Positions 49,461 to 62,435 of a DNA stretch of 64,000 nt are shown here, one piece after another (position 1 is the stretch's first letter; every line of letters begins with the position of its first letter). The notes beneath the pieces were generated by a model. It saw only the letters and a list, made by a program, of their open reading frames with translations, ran no database searches and was not told the origin of the DNA. Where the stretch lies: assembly GCA_026936325.1 (NCBI GenBank), contig JAPTHN010000182.1, forward strand, positions 186,001 through 250,000. Reading direction: 5' to 3'. This DNA is from Platynereis dumerilii. Its lineage: Eukaryota; Annelida; Polychaeta; Phyllodocida; Nereididae. The translations under genes were made by a program, and so were the position numbers.

Positions 49461-50779
49461 TTATGCAAAGTGGATTCGCACAAAGAGCACATGTGTGTTC
49501 TTCAGGAACTTGAGTTTAGCAGTTCAGTCAGTCATTTCAGACGCAATTCCCTTAAATATTCTGGAACATTCGAGGAGCACATGCTTTGAACATTGTGCAA
49601 TGATGAATTTGCATAAAAAGCAGACGAACACAGGACGTAGAAAATGCACGTTTCGTAAACATACTGATGAAATTTCGTCATGACCTAAATTTGTCACAAC
49701 ACGTGGTCTGTGAGTAGCACAAACATCTGTCATTTCTGAAGTTCAGTTCACAGGAAAGTGAAGCATGCTGGGCTGTCAAGTGTCATCCTGTGGTATCATC
49801 CTGTGGTATAATCTACGTTTGGCGAACACATTAGACATTGCTAAATTGTGTCTTTCTTTGAGACTTTTGACGTTCATCAGGTATTGATAATAAAGTTGTC
49901 ATATTAAGCTTTATTTAAGGTGTCCTATTAAAACTTATAAGTTTCATACTAAGTGAATCACTGAATGTGATAATTAATTAAATTATGTAATTGTCAATGA
50001 TTGATTGTTTATTGAACTTATGGCATGATAGGTTTGTTGTTTATCAAATTATCTTGTGAAGTATTATAAACAAAAGACCTATCAGATTTAATTGGCAATA
50101 AAAATTATAAAATTGAAAACACAAAAAATGATCACTTTATATAGGTCATGCCCATATTAATTATTCAGGGAACAATGTTCATGTTTTCAGTTTTGAAACT
50201 TAATATCATTATATGGTCATTCACCGTCATTGTATTTATTTATTATCTTTTGAACCTTCTCATTCAGTGACTGTCACTTGTGAAGATGATTGTGTAATTT
50301 ATTTCGCAGGGGCGTATCCTAGATGCCCTCAGGAAAGGGAGGAGGGGTACCAAGTCCAAGGGTGTATATATTATACTATGTCACCCTGATGTCTTTGGGT
50401 ATAAGGTATAGCTTATTGTCTGTAGTACATACAGGGGGAGGCAAAGATTGGGGGTGGGGGGAGGTGTGGGTTTGACTTCGTAAGGAAATAAGAGGCAATC
50501 TGTTGCCTAATTATCAGTGAGGGTTATTCACCAATTTGAGGACAGTCTCCCCCATCCCTAATCAATACGTGGTTTAGTTAAAAATATTTGTGTATTGAAT
50601 TCGATAAAACTTTCTACAATATTTGGAGTTTGCTATGTTCTCTGTTCCACGCTATTTTTGTTTCAATTTTACTGATAGGCCTATATAATAAGGTATTAAA
50701 AATTGTACATAGTATATAGTGTTAAATATTTGTGTTTCTTTAATACTGTCACTGGTTCTTTTTGATTTTCATCAAAGCC
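49461..50779. other. Noncoding stretch
   Basis: AT-rich, no gene. A cagggg-type word at about 50308 (caggggcgtatcc) resembles a hAT end, but no partner end was found. Confidence 0.4.
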
Positions 50780-50787
50780 TTTTGTAG

Positions 50788-50947
50788 CAGTGCTTTTCCT
50801 AACCATTAGCCACATTAGCATTGGCTAATGCATCCTCCATGTGGCTAATGAAAATTGCAAATTTTGAATGGAAATTAGCCACACATCCATGCATTTCGCT
50901 GAAAATTGGCCTTTGTGGCTAATTGAATTTTTGACCTAGGAAAAGCA
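50788..50947. mobile_element. 160-bp MITE, plus orientation
   Basis: Ends cagtgcttttccta and tgcttttccta (inverted), flanked by ttttgtag / gtttgtag, an 8-bp duplication with one mismatch. Internal inverted words attagccac / gtggctaat. A second, inverted partial copy lies at 53617-53684. Probably hAT-type. Confidence 0.68.
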
Positions 50948-50955
50948 GTTTGTAG

Positions 50956-53219
50956 TGAGTATTTTCCTTCTGTAAACTCCCCTTAAATCGTGTGAAGTTT
51001 TGTTTCTTTTCTGTCTAATTAGATAATTTACATAATCCTGTAAACAGGATGTCATGTACACAGATTTCACACGCCCTGATGTTGTGAATGTGACGATTAT
51101 ATTTTCACACATCCTAAATGAGACTTCAGGATTACTTGTGTTTATTGAGTCAAATCACAAACAAGTTGAAACAAAAGAATGGTTTTGAAGTCAGTTTGAC
51201 ATGTTCATTTCAAGTGTGCAATGCAGCATATTTAAAGTACGAGTAAACTTACAAAATACATAGTTCTCTTTCGACTCTTTTGTCAGAGACTTGCTAAATG
51301 ATCTGAATGTTCAATCTAGAACTTAAGAAGACTGTTAAAAAAAGAGCGAATATGATATTGATGAGAAAACAGAGTCATTCAAAGTCACGACACTAGAATC
51401 TGGTAGATTGATTCTTAGTTTCTGATAGAAAATATGGTATTTATGAGTTTACTTGCTACAATGCCATTTACTGGATACAATGCCATTTAAATTGTTGTAC
51501 TCATTACTGGTAATGGGATAATTATAATGACAATATTAGATTTTTCACAGTTGATATTCTGTGAGTCACAGTTGATATTGACAAAACCAACACTGCAACA
51601 CAATGAGGGGTCTCTTTGTCACTCTTCGGGAAAATGTTTTTGGATGTCTGAAAAATGTTTCGTATGTGAAGTTGATTTAGATTATTTGTACCATTCAGGG
51701 TACATGCTGAGTAGGATTCAGGAATCAGGATACACTGTAAACTATTGCAACACACCAGTATACATGTATCATATACTATCAAAATGAGTGTACTGTACAT
51801 CCCATAATTTATCATGTGACATTGTGGCATGTCCTCTATGTTAAACAAGTGTCCAGATACCAGATAGTGACTGACTACAGGGTTTTACCCTTTACATACA
51901 ATTTTTTATTCACTGTTTGAACTTTATAAATTTCCATATTTGCCTAAATTTAGATTTTTCGAGTTGAGTTATTGTTTAGACGTTAGTTTCTATTAGAGTA
52001 CCCCCCCCCACCCCCTGTATTTGTTGAGATAATGTTACACACTCAGCTGGGCTTCTGTGATTTCCTATAGATAGCCATGATAAGGGGGGGGGGGTGCTTG
52101 CTTGCAATTTACTAGTAAAATTCAGATTCAGTCACAGATTCACAGGGCTTGTACAATTAATGCCTTTTGAAGAGTCAAAGATCAATCCAGAAACTTTAAA
52201 TATCCATTCCCAGTCAGACGGGTTGGTACAGTACTCAAAAGCTTTGATAAACAGCCTAGTCTCGGAACCTAGACAAGCGATAAGTTTTATTCTTTTATTG
52301 CAAATATTAACATGCTCATGTGATGATAACAGTACTTTGTACATTGTGTTTGATATTTATTCAAGATGCAAAACACTAACTCACTTCTTGATATATTTGT
52401 TCACAAGCTATATTATCAATGTGAGTGACTGATTGTCACTGACGTGGTCTATCCTCGTCTCCTTGCTATCTAAGTATCTATCATTTTAGAATGTAGACGC
52501 AGATTCTGTCTGATAATATAATAATGAGAACCGTATCTGTTTGCCTATCATTTCATTGGTTGGACAGGGATAGCCCGGATAGGTATTAGGTATTGAATGC
52601 TATTGATTGGAAGTAATGGATCAATTCACCTCACATGACTGTTCAAGACTGGAGCAGCAGCAGCAGCAGTGACATTGAACACAGAAGCAAGCTTCAGGCT
52701 CCAAGCTGCATTGGAGGCAGTCCGAGGGCCGAGGCACATTGATGGCTTTCCTCCTCCAGACTAGGATTGAGGCATTGAGGATGCTGATGTTGATCAAAGC
52801 AACTAGAAATAAAGTTGTACGCAGAAACCTGGAAACGAAAAGATTCCATTTCCATGGTAACGGCCGCCGGTGTTCCTATTCGAACTGCCCAGAATGCTCG
52901 ACATTTGTATGGATCTCCATGTCGAGAAATCACATCTTTATTTTTTATTTTTTGGTAGCAGGATTTGCGCCCACAAATTTTAATATCATTACTCGGTTAG
53001 ATTAATAGTCTGAATGGAATCACCGTGATCATGATGATGCTGGCCCAATCTTGTTGCCAAGTTGCCGTGGCAACAGATTAAGAAAAATGACAAACTACCT
53101 TGGAAACTTCCAAAGTTGGTTTGCAGTGATTTGCATGAGTTGCTGGTCTGTCTGGCACCCTGGGCACCAGTTGGCACCTGATATGGGCTGCTAAAGATGA
53201 TAATTAGTCTAGGAAAATA
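50956..53219. other. Noncoding stretch
   Basis: No gene supported. Contains homopolymeric C and G runs near 52003-52100 and a short (agc)n run at about 52653-52667. Chance ORFs only. Confidence 0.4.
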
Positions 53220-53425
53220 CCATCTTGTGATGACAATTGCAATTCCAGCTAAGTCCTGGCCCTTACAGGATGATTGTCAATTTGAGTGTGTGGGGTAGAT
53301 CAGTTGGGTATCACATGACACTAAGAAGGTCATGGGAGAGAGATGACAGTGCTGGGGTGAGTATCATGTGGCTGAAGACATTAGTTGTCATGTGCAGATG
53401 GTAATTTCTTTGACAATGAAACAGT
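53220..53425 (+). repeat. Dispersed repeat, copy A
   Basis: Matches 57060-57560 in inverse orientation. Shared words include gacaattgcaattccagc, aagtcctggccct, gatcagttgggtatca, gatgacagtgct and tcatgtgg. Moderately diverged; family unknown. Confidence 0.7.
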
Positions 53426-53616
53426 AGAACTTGTATAGGTAACTGAAAATTAATTAAATTAAATTAGCAATTTGAAAGTTCCCTCTCTTTATTAAGTTAA
53501 TTTACTCTCGCTGAGTCTCTCAGTGCTTTCCCTCAAGATCCTGGGAATGGCAGTGGGAAAGCAGCAAATTATGAGTGAAATGCCTACATGTGCAGCCAAT
53601 ATACAGACCGAAATGA

Positions 53617-53684
53617 TACAATTTTCATTAGCCACATGGAGGATGCATTGGCCAATGCAAGTGTGGCTAATCGCCAAGAAAAGC
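53617..53684 (-). repeat. Partial inverted copy of the 160-bp MITE
   Basis: The reverse complement aligns with the left half of 50788-50947: the ggcttttc end, attagccac, gcatcctccatgtggctaat and gaaaattg. Truncated after that. Confidence 0.72.
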
Positions 53685-55479
53685 CATCAAACAGGACTCT
53701 CTTTAATATTGTTTAAACTTTCAACCAAAAAAGATAATATTTTTTTGTGTGAAAGTTTAGACATTTGAGCAGTTGTTGAGGCACCTGGTCAGTGGTCTCC
53801 TGGACCTCTTGAAGCCCGTTCTGCAATGTTCAAAGTTCAAATGTAGGATAAGAGATATGACATAAATTTGTCAAAACTTTAACTCTGCACCTCTTGTTGG
53901 TTTACTTCCTAGTATTCTGGTATTAGAGCACCTGTCTTGTTTTTCTGAATTTCACGAGATAAATAAGGTTAGATAAAGAAAAGATAGTGTGACTAGCAAC
54001 ACAGGAGTCTGGCTAAAGCAAATAAAGTCTCATAGGAGACATTTAAAGACAGGTGCGCGAATTATGTTAGACAGCAATAGATTTGTTAAGTTAGTTAAAG
54101 AAGTGTTTATAAGATATGAATATAAAAGAAGAATGAAATAGGTAATTAGATTTTATATAAGTGTATTGATATTAGTTCTTGCTTTGCAAAATTTGATTAG
54201 AGGAGTTTTGTGGTTTTCCCAGAAGAAAAGGCTGTACTGTTTTCTCTGTAGTTTTAGTTTTGTCTTTAATTTTGAAGTAATGTGATATTATGACAAACTT
54301 ACAATTTGTAACTTTGAAAATTTTGCTTTCAAGGAAATGACGTCAATGAGTAGAAAACTTTAAAATGTCGAGTCGAAGACTATAATTTTTCGTCAAGACA
54401 ATATATCATTTTCAAGACATGTGGGACTTGTCAACTTGTCATATTTATTGTAACAATAATTATCAATATCATGGCATATTTTACCTTTGGAAAAAGAAAT
54501 GAACATCGCGGTGATCAGCGTCGGTTCGGGTCAACACCTGGTCAAGTGATAATGACTGTGATAGTGTTGGTTCTGTATTTTATACACCCTGATTTCACTA
54601 TTCATTACTCATTAGGATGGCACAATAGCACAATCGCTCAAACCATTTAGCATCTTTAAAGTCTTTGCTCAATATCTTTTAGACTAGTTAATAGGTGCTG
54701 ATGGGATGTAATCATGTAAACCACGAACTCACTCAATCACTCTCTCAAGTCTCTTTTATGCTCTAGACTGTACAAGCTATATGGCCTTCCTTACAAGGTG
54801 TTCTTGTTGTTCGCTATCACACATTTATGAACTTTGAAATATGATATTATTAGACTGAAAAGGTGTGTGTGTTTGTGTTTTACGCCTCTGCAGCACCTTA
54901 ATGGGCTATATCGAGGCACTGAAAAGGTAATGTATATGGTAAACATCAAAGGGTTAAACTGTGCATTTATGACTCGAATTGATGGTATATCATTTTACAA
55001 TATACATAATATATATATGGCATACTTTATCTCAGTCTGATGTGAAGACTGCAGGCTACACTTTCAGAAGATCCATGCATGTGACTGTGATAAGGTCTAA
55101 GCTTGATCTGACTCATGAATATGTACATTATACGAAGTCTAATGTGGACAGCATGGTCAGTGAGACCTCTACTGTCTACACCATGTACACTGTCCAATTG
55201 GATGTCCATTCTGGCCCCTGGACAAGTGAATCACTGAATGGCTTGGTCCAGATCAACAGCAGGTCTAGGATAAATTCAGGATACATCTGTATTGTAGGGG
55301 CTCAATGTGGGGCCATTTGTGGGCTTGTGTGCCTTCAGTGAGCATTCATTAACCATTGACTTGTTTAATTTTTATACAGTTTATAATGTAAGTTGCATTG
55401 TATCCAAGCCATTGATTGGTTTACTGCAATGTACTAGTGACAACACAGTGTACTGGTGTTAAACACTACAACTTAAGGC
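53685..55479. other. Noncoding stretch
   Basis: No gene supported. The 120-codon ORF ending at 55341 has no recognisable motif. Confidence 0.35.
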
Positions 55480-55860
55480 CTGTGGCCCACCTGGCTGAGT
55501 GATAGCACATTTGGCTGCTTATCTCTGGGACCTGGATTCGGTTCTCGGTCTGGGTAACTCGTTAGGTGGATCTAAAACTCACAGATGACAGATGTTTCAT
55601 TCTGTTTCTCAAGTGCAACTTGCCTCATTGCTGGATTCCATTCCTGCACCCGCAACCCACGTTAGAATGATGTTCCATTCATCCCCTGAAGTGCTCCCAC
55701 CTCATTTAAAATATCATTTAGCACCGTTGCCAGGTCCCTGTCTGTCCTATTGTCTATTGAGCCTTGTCACTTCAAGTAAGTGCATAAAACCAGGATGTAA
55801 AGCCCCAATCATCCATCCATCTCCAATCATACGTCAGTGAAACTGCAATAAAAGCTTGTG
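55480..55860 (+). repeat. tRNA-derived SINE-like element
   Basis: The head (about 55481-55565) has an A-box-like tggctgagtgatagcac and a B-box-like ggattcggttctc about 40 bases apart, with a tRNA-like arm between. A tail of unknown sequence runs to roughly 55850, where aataaaagc occurs. Not a functional tRNA. Confidence 0.5.
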
Positions 55861-57059
55861 TTAAAGGCTCAAAGTGCACATGGTTGATTTCTGTTCTGTG
55901 GTGAACAGATGCTCTGCAGTCTTTTGTTTACTTGGCTACCTTCCAACTTGATAGTGTTGTTTTATGTACATGTGCTAAATTTCTGGCCCAGAATTTGCCT
56001 GAAACAGTCCCTATGACTATGGCTATGTATGCTGTGTGCTATGCTTTGGATCTACTCCATTGGAGTATGGGAGTCTATGGACTGTGGTAGATCAAATATA
56101 CACAAAATGGTACAATTATAAAGGTGGGATGCAGTCCGTGGACCTTAGATTTGTTCAGTAGTTCCGTGTTGTATTGGCAAATAATTTGCCAAATTAACTA
56201 GGGTGTTCTATTTACATGATTTGGCCCACTGCACGCTGTACAGTATACATGATTTGTGCAGTCTAGCGAATGTATGTATACTTTTATTTTTGGGTAAATA
56301 AAGCTATATATGTTGGATCTTCTGTACGTAAGTGCCTTTCAGTGCTATCCAGAGAAATACTTGTATACAAAGGCCTACCTCATTAATTTTGGCCCTGTGT
56401 ATGTTATATGTCTGTAATTTGACTGTAAATGTCTTCTGTTAAAAATTCTCTGAAAGAAAGGCTCAATAAGACCGCTCATGCATTAGCTAAATATAGTTAT
56501 GATATATTTATGATATATATTTATGTATCACAATATATTTTTTTTAACCTATGGTATACATGGTCCTTCTCAGGTTTATTTTGTAAAAATTTGTATGACT
56601 ATCTATACTTCTATTAAGTTCTATACTAATACTATCATAAAAAGCCCAAGATAAAAACAAGTTTGACTGTTCAACATTAAATGAAATGTACCCTAAATAG
56701 AGATTTTTTTTTGCACTTGTACGGAAGATTAGACAATATCATATTGAAATGGAATTCCTGAATTAATACTTAGTTTTATTTTGCAAAATTTTTAAAAGCC
56801 ACACGGGCATGTCCTTTAAGTTGCTTCAACCATGTCTTTTCAATAGCTTTTAAAAGTAAGATGATAAAGACCAACAAAAGTGTTTGAAGTTTAAATTCAC
56901 GTTTCTTTGTATCTTTGTAACACATGACGACATGATGACGTTTAGAAAATTAGTACAAGCTTAAAAAAATAGCCCTTTTCATGCTTTTCTAGTTTCTTAG
57001 AACATGCTAGAATGAGTTTAAAATTTGACTTGCTACATTCACATGTATCCTGTATTGTA
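55861..57059. other. Noncoding stretch
   Basis: No gene seen; AT-rich, with chance ORFs only. Confidence 0.4.
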
Positions 57060-57560
57060 AGTAGTCTTAGATCAGTCAGGGAAATTATCACCGGCTGATG
57101 ACAATCAATGTCCTCCGCCCCACATGACAATCACCCTAGCACTGTCATCACCCTCCCATGACACTCTCACAGTGTCATGGCCTAGCCATGACTTTGGCAG
57201 TGCTCAAAATCATCTTTGACTGGCTATTTAAAAAGAACTACTGCAACTATCACTTCCAAACTTGGTATAAAGTTGTATCACAGTATCAACTAACTCTATG
57301 AATTTTGGCAGACCTATCCATTACATGATGAGGAAAAGAACCCGAAGGCTCCAGAGAAATTAGGAAATTGTCATCAGCTGCTGATGACTTTGCAGTATTT
57401 CGTGAAATTGGATAGAATTAAGTCCCGCAACTGACATGCTGCTGTGTGGTGAGGATGGCTGCAAAGAGATCAGACTTTCTTCTGATACCCAACTGATCAA
57501 CCCCACACACTCAATCATTGTGTCAGGGCCAGGACTTGGCTGGAATTGCAATTGTCCTCA
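57060..57560 (-). repeat. Dispersed repeat, copy B
   Basis: Reverse complement of the family at 53220-53425. The matching parts are about 57065-57180 and 57465-57555, separated by about 280 bp absent from copy A. Copy A is therefore internally deleted, or copy B carries an insertion. Confidence 0.68.
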
Positions 57561-58587
57561 TATGCTGGTAATTTCCTTGACTGTAGATCATGTAGATTGA
57601 GAAAGTCAAGATCAGCATTTGTCTAAATTATCTTCTTTGGAGTTTCAACATTTTCAAAGGAAATGGTTGTTTATTTACCAATATGCAGTGAACTTGCTCA
57701 TTGCATCCTGTTCAATAGACTTATATTTGATCTTTTTCAAGTGTTCTGTATATTTTTGTTTACCTGGCAGTATATAACAATGTATAATGACCAAATAAAT
57801 AAAGAAAGGGATCCTTGTACATCCTTCGAGCACAAAAGATTGAAATGAAATAGAAAATGTTTCTTAATGACGCATACTCAAATGTTGTGGTGTGCTGGAC
57901 AGTGAGAAAATCTCAATGTAGAGAAGTTTAGGAGGAAAGGTATGACCAGTTTTCTTGTGTCGCCAAAACTCAAAATTGGGATTTTTTGGCACCTAAACAT
58001 TATTTGTATTCAGTAAATGCCTGAATAGAGTATAGTTTGTTACTCGGCTCGACCCAATTCTGAATTTAGGTTGCTCAGTCACATGTATGTATTTAATCTT
58101 TAAGTTTATTTAGTAGAATCCTAAATTCCTAATAATTTAGGAACCTAGCCTTTTAGGAATATTAGCTCAGCTCCATATTTGGGGGAACTACTTACGTTAA
58201 GTAAATCAGAATTATTATCAGAATATTATTTGTTATCAGGTAAGCTGAGATTATTCTTGATATTGCTCTGATAATAGCTCAGGAGAATGGAGGTGACTCA
58301 CAGATTTCTGTGTAAATTGGTGAACCAGATTGTCAGCTATTCAAGTATTGTGTTTTCTGTCTTGCACCTTGATACATAAATGTAATACCTGGGATTGGTT
58401 ACTTCTACATGATGTAGGTTGCATCGATAAAATTGTTCTTACATTACGTTACTAACATATTAATGACATTGTATTACAAAAAGGTACCTAGCATGCAAGG
58501 GATAGGTCCATGATTCGGTTAGTTAGCCTAGATGTCTAATGGGTCAAAAAAGTGTTCGGGGCTCTTTAATAGCTAATCAGGTCTCTT
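57561..58587. other. Noncoding stretch
   Basis: Nothing recognised. Confidence 0.35.
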
Positions 58588-58660
58588 CCAGTGGCCCAAA
58601 CTAGATCTCTCCGGTCTTGAGGTTGAATTGCTGGGTCCTGGGTTCGATACAGTCTGAATT
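58588..58660 (+). repeat. tRNA-like SINE head
   Basis: An A-box-like agtggcccaaactagat and a good B-box gggttcgatac with tRNA-like spacing. The 5' side and tail are not resolved. Confidence 0.45.
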
Positions 58661-59281
58661 GGATGACTGGGACAAGGGAAAGTCTTCATGTTTGTGTTTG
58701 AATCACTCAGATTTCACTATTTTTGTGTAATTACTGTCCAGCTGCTATCTAGGAAATCAGATAAGTTGCACAATCATCAAACAAATGGGCCTGTAGTCAT
58801 TGATGCCATGTGTGATGATGTGGTAAGACTCGTAAGAGCCTTGTAGGAGGTTCAGGTCTTTATTTGCACATATGAAATTTATTATAAATAGTCTTGTTGT
58901 CTTTAGCATTAACTGTAAGAGAGAATTCAATGTAAATCTTTATTTGCCATGTTTTCATGGACGCTGTAATAGATGTACTCTTTCTTTGCTTAGTTAGGAT
59001 TTTCTTTGTCCTCATCTTCGAAGGACCGAGGTTGTCGTATAATTCGCTCTCATTACAAGTACGTGTTGTATTTGGACAACTACCTGGTAAAGAAAAGAAC
59101 GTGCCAATTATATTTAGAATTATCACAATTACTGCGAAATGAGTACAAGTAGAAATACAGTAATTACCAATCAAGATACTCCTCTACTAATCAGCCAGGA
59201 ATGACTCAAAAGTGTCTTCAGGATAAAAATAGATCTGATTATGTATGTGCTGTATCCAAGCGTATACTAAAGGTACCATGC
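58661..59281. other. Noncoding stretch
   Basis: No gene supported; opposing short ORFs (58860-59174) lack motifs. Confidence 0.35.
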
Positions 59282-59286
59282 TACAA

Positions 59287-59630
59287 CAGGGTGCCTGCCA
59301 ATCCTGGAAAATCCTGGAAAAGCCTGGAATTTGGTTTCTCAATTTCCAGGCCTTGAAAAGCCTGGAAAAACCAGCATTTTGAACAAAAAGGCCTGGAAAA
59401 GCCTGGAATTTAGTTTGCATGGAAATAAAAGTAGTCCATTGCTAAATATTTGGTAATTTTTAGCGACGATCAGCCAAAAGTACTAATGTCGTGTTCAGAA
59501 AAAAATGTGCGTATCGTGTTGTTAATTGGTCAATTCTTCGCCAAATTGGCCTGGAATTTTTTGCAAAACTTGGTCTGGAAAAGCCTGGAAAAGCCTGGAA
59601 TTTGGATTCAAAAAAGCGGCAGACACCCTG
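59287..59630. mobile_element. Short TIR element built of cctggaaaagcctggaat repeats
   Basis: 344 bp with inverted ends cagggtgcctgcc / cagggtgtctgcc and a 5-bp duplication tacaa (59282-59286, 59631-59635). The interior carries direct and inverted copies of the motif aagcctggaattt near both ends, separated by unique sequence. The ends and 5-bp duplication fit a hAT-type (5-bp group) MITE. Confidence 0.8.
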
Positions 59631-59635
59631 TACAA

Positions 59636-62287
59636 GAGAATCTAGAAAATGAAGAAAATGGGAAAGTTCCACATTTTTCATTTGTGAGGAAGAAAAATTT
59701 GAGTGTCAGTGTAAATGCTTGATATAAATGCTCGATGGAAATGCTCGATAGTATTTAAATAACTGGTAAATTTATTCAGACTGAAAGCTCAAGGTTCGAA
59801 TGAGTCTAATCGCTCTATAGATAATTAAGATATTTGAGTCATAATATTTCCTACAGCGTTTTCGGGTTTCGCCTATTAAATGCTGTTAGTCCGCTGAAGA
59901 TTTATCTATATTTTCACAGCTTCTGCGTTTGTTCATTGAGCTGTTCAGCTTCAATACAAAAAGCAAGTCCGGTTTGTGTTAAACAAGAAGAAACAAAAGA
60001 AACATTTAAACAGTGTTAGAAGGGTTTGCCTCTAATTTCCTGAAAAAAAAGAGAAAAAAAGAAAGCCAGAACTAAGTAATGTATGGATCCAGGGCACAGA
60101 GGCCCTCAGCAGCTCAGAGGGGAGGGTAGAACAGCATGACTCAGTGCATTGTGAACTATGGGTGACACATGCACAAAAGGAAGACTTCAAGTCCCAGTCT
60201 AGAATCTAATTTAGTGAAATGCACATGTTGCACTGTAGAATCTACTTGGACATGTTGTAGAAAGGTCTTTTGAAAAGATATTTAACATGTTTGTTAAGGT
60301 AGTTGGGTGCTATTTGGGTGTGTTAATGCAAATTTTGTCATAAATGCATTGGGAGTTGTATGGAATGAAGAGTTTTGAATGCTTTGTATTGTTAATGCAT
60401 GAAAGGTCCGCAAAAGGGTGAAGAACTTGACTAGAGCCCAGAAGGGTGCAAAACTATCACTGACAAGAGTCTGAACTCTGAAATTACAACTTTCAGTGTT
60501 ATTAGCTTCCTAGCTGTTTTATAATGGTGAAGGAACTGATTTTGGGTTCATTTCTGTGAATTTACCAGTTCACTTACATCAATGATCATCAATGATCTAC
60601 GTTCTGTTCAGATTTTCTTTCTGTTTCAAATTGTTGAATCCAACTCCACACCTTCGTTACTACCACTTCCTTATACATGTTATACTTCTACACTGTTTGA
60701 CAAAGCCATACTATTTATGAAATTGTGAATAGTCTATTTGATAATGAAATTTGATAGAAGTACAAGCTTAAAATAACTCGTATAGGCAGTTCTTTCTATT
60801 TTATTGTTTAGTCCAGTAACTCTGTAGTTATATACTTCCTCCTCCACACCTGTAGTATGATGTGTTTTCAACACCGCATTGGCTTAATCATGCCTACTGT
60901 GCAGAATAACATGGGACCAGTTATTGGGCGCTCTAGTCAATGTATGAGTGTTGTATTTGCCTGATTAAATGCTGATTCTGCCTATTTATAATGCTGTACG
61001 TCATACCTGTTATGTACGTAGAGCTACCGCTCTCTATCACTGATACCAAATATTGACGAATCGTGTCGTTATTGATCTTACGGCATATTTGGAACTTGGC
61101 ATGCGAACGACTCTCTACGTTATTTACGGTTGTTGTGATGTGAGGAGTACTGGAGGATTTTAAAGGGTACCTGAAACCTTTTGAACAGTACAATGAACAG
61201 CAAGTCATATGACTAGATTACAGATTAGACACACAACAATGATGTGTTATTTCAACATGTTTATCAATGTTTGGACTATTTCTGAAGCTATAGATCTCTA
61301 TAATTTTCGAATGATGGCTGTATCATGGAAAAATGCTCGATTTCTCATTGCACATGTCATGTCAGTTTCCTAAATTCAAGTCAATTGTTCATTTTTCCTA
61401 TCTAACATTAACTGCGGTATGTAAGTTTCCATGCTTATAAAATGATACAAAAGGGCTGTAACTATCGTACTGTGCTTCACTTGCCTGCTAACGTCTGTTT
61501 ACATTCAACTCTTGCTATTGTCACAGACAATCACTATTGTGTCTGGGTTAGAGTGTTGGATCTTTTCTTTATTTGCAACATTGTATGGGCTGTCGAAAGT
61601 CATTAGCTCTCTTAAGATCACCGAGAGATGTGGTTTAATCATTACGTATTTGCTGAAACTTTTCGAAGTCTGTACAACATGGGTCCATTATCAGCTGATT
61701 GTGATTATAAAATAGATTCATGTAACAAAAATATAGTAACTTCAACGATAAGACAATAAATTCAGGGTTATTTGGCTGTATCTTTATCTAGTGACGTTGT
61801 CTGTACTCGTTGAGATTCAGCAATGTGTTGCGCCAAATAATGAACATTTTATGCGTGTAAGTCCAAGGAGACAAAATGAAGTGACTCTTGTGTTATAGGA
61901 CTGCGTATATAAGATTTGTGCTACCTCATGCTGTCTACAAAACTTGCCGAAGGCAAAATAGTTTTGAGAGTCAAACTCGGCAGAGACTAATTGAGATTCT
62001 TGGTCCGACTTGCCTAAGAAAATAGTATTTTTAGGCTCATACTTGCCAGAGACAATGGGGTTTTGAGGGTTGAATGTTGGACAATGCTATTTTGATTTCG
62101 TTACAAAGTGTGTATATTACTATATTTCATTGGTCAATTTTCTTAATTTATATATTTTGGTGATTAAGATTACAATTTATGCAATATGATGCAAATGAAC
62201 ATTTACCTCATTATTGGACACAACATGTTATATATGTTTACGATACATTTATCGACACTTACGTATTTTCACTTTTATATTTTTCAG
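59636..62287 (+). other. Noncoding stretch ending in a splice acceptor
   Basis: No coding exon recognised. Its right end has a pyrimidine-rich tract and ag at 62286-62287 (tatatttttcag|gtg), a good 3' splice site immediately ahead of the exon that carries the last gene's start codon. It is therefore probably the end of a 5' intron. Confidence 0.5.
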
Positions 62288-62435
62288 GTGTTGAAGTAAA
62301 GGGAAAGAAGAAACCCCTTCCCCCTGCTGCTATAGGCTGACTGGGCTGAGTGGTAGGAGGAGAAGGGATTGCCGTCTACCAGCCGTCTACCTAGCTGTCT
62401 ATCTGCCACTGCTGGACGTCTAGCCGCTGCCCCAG

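Noticed and set aside
50300-50600. Another hAT-like element starting at caggggcgtatcc
   Set aside because: No inverted partner end or target duplication could be found nearby.
54979-55341. 120-codon plus-strand ORF
   Set aside because: No domain, no signal peptide, ordinary AT-rich context; probably chance.
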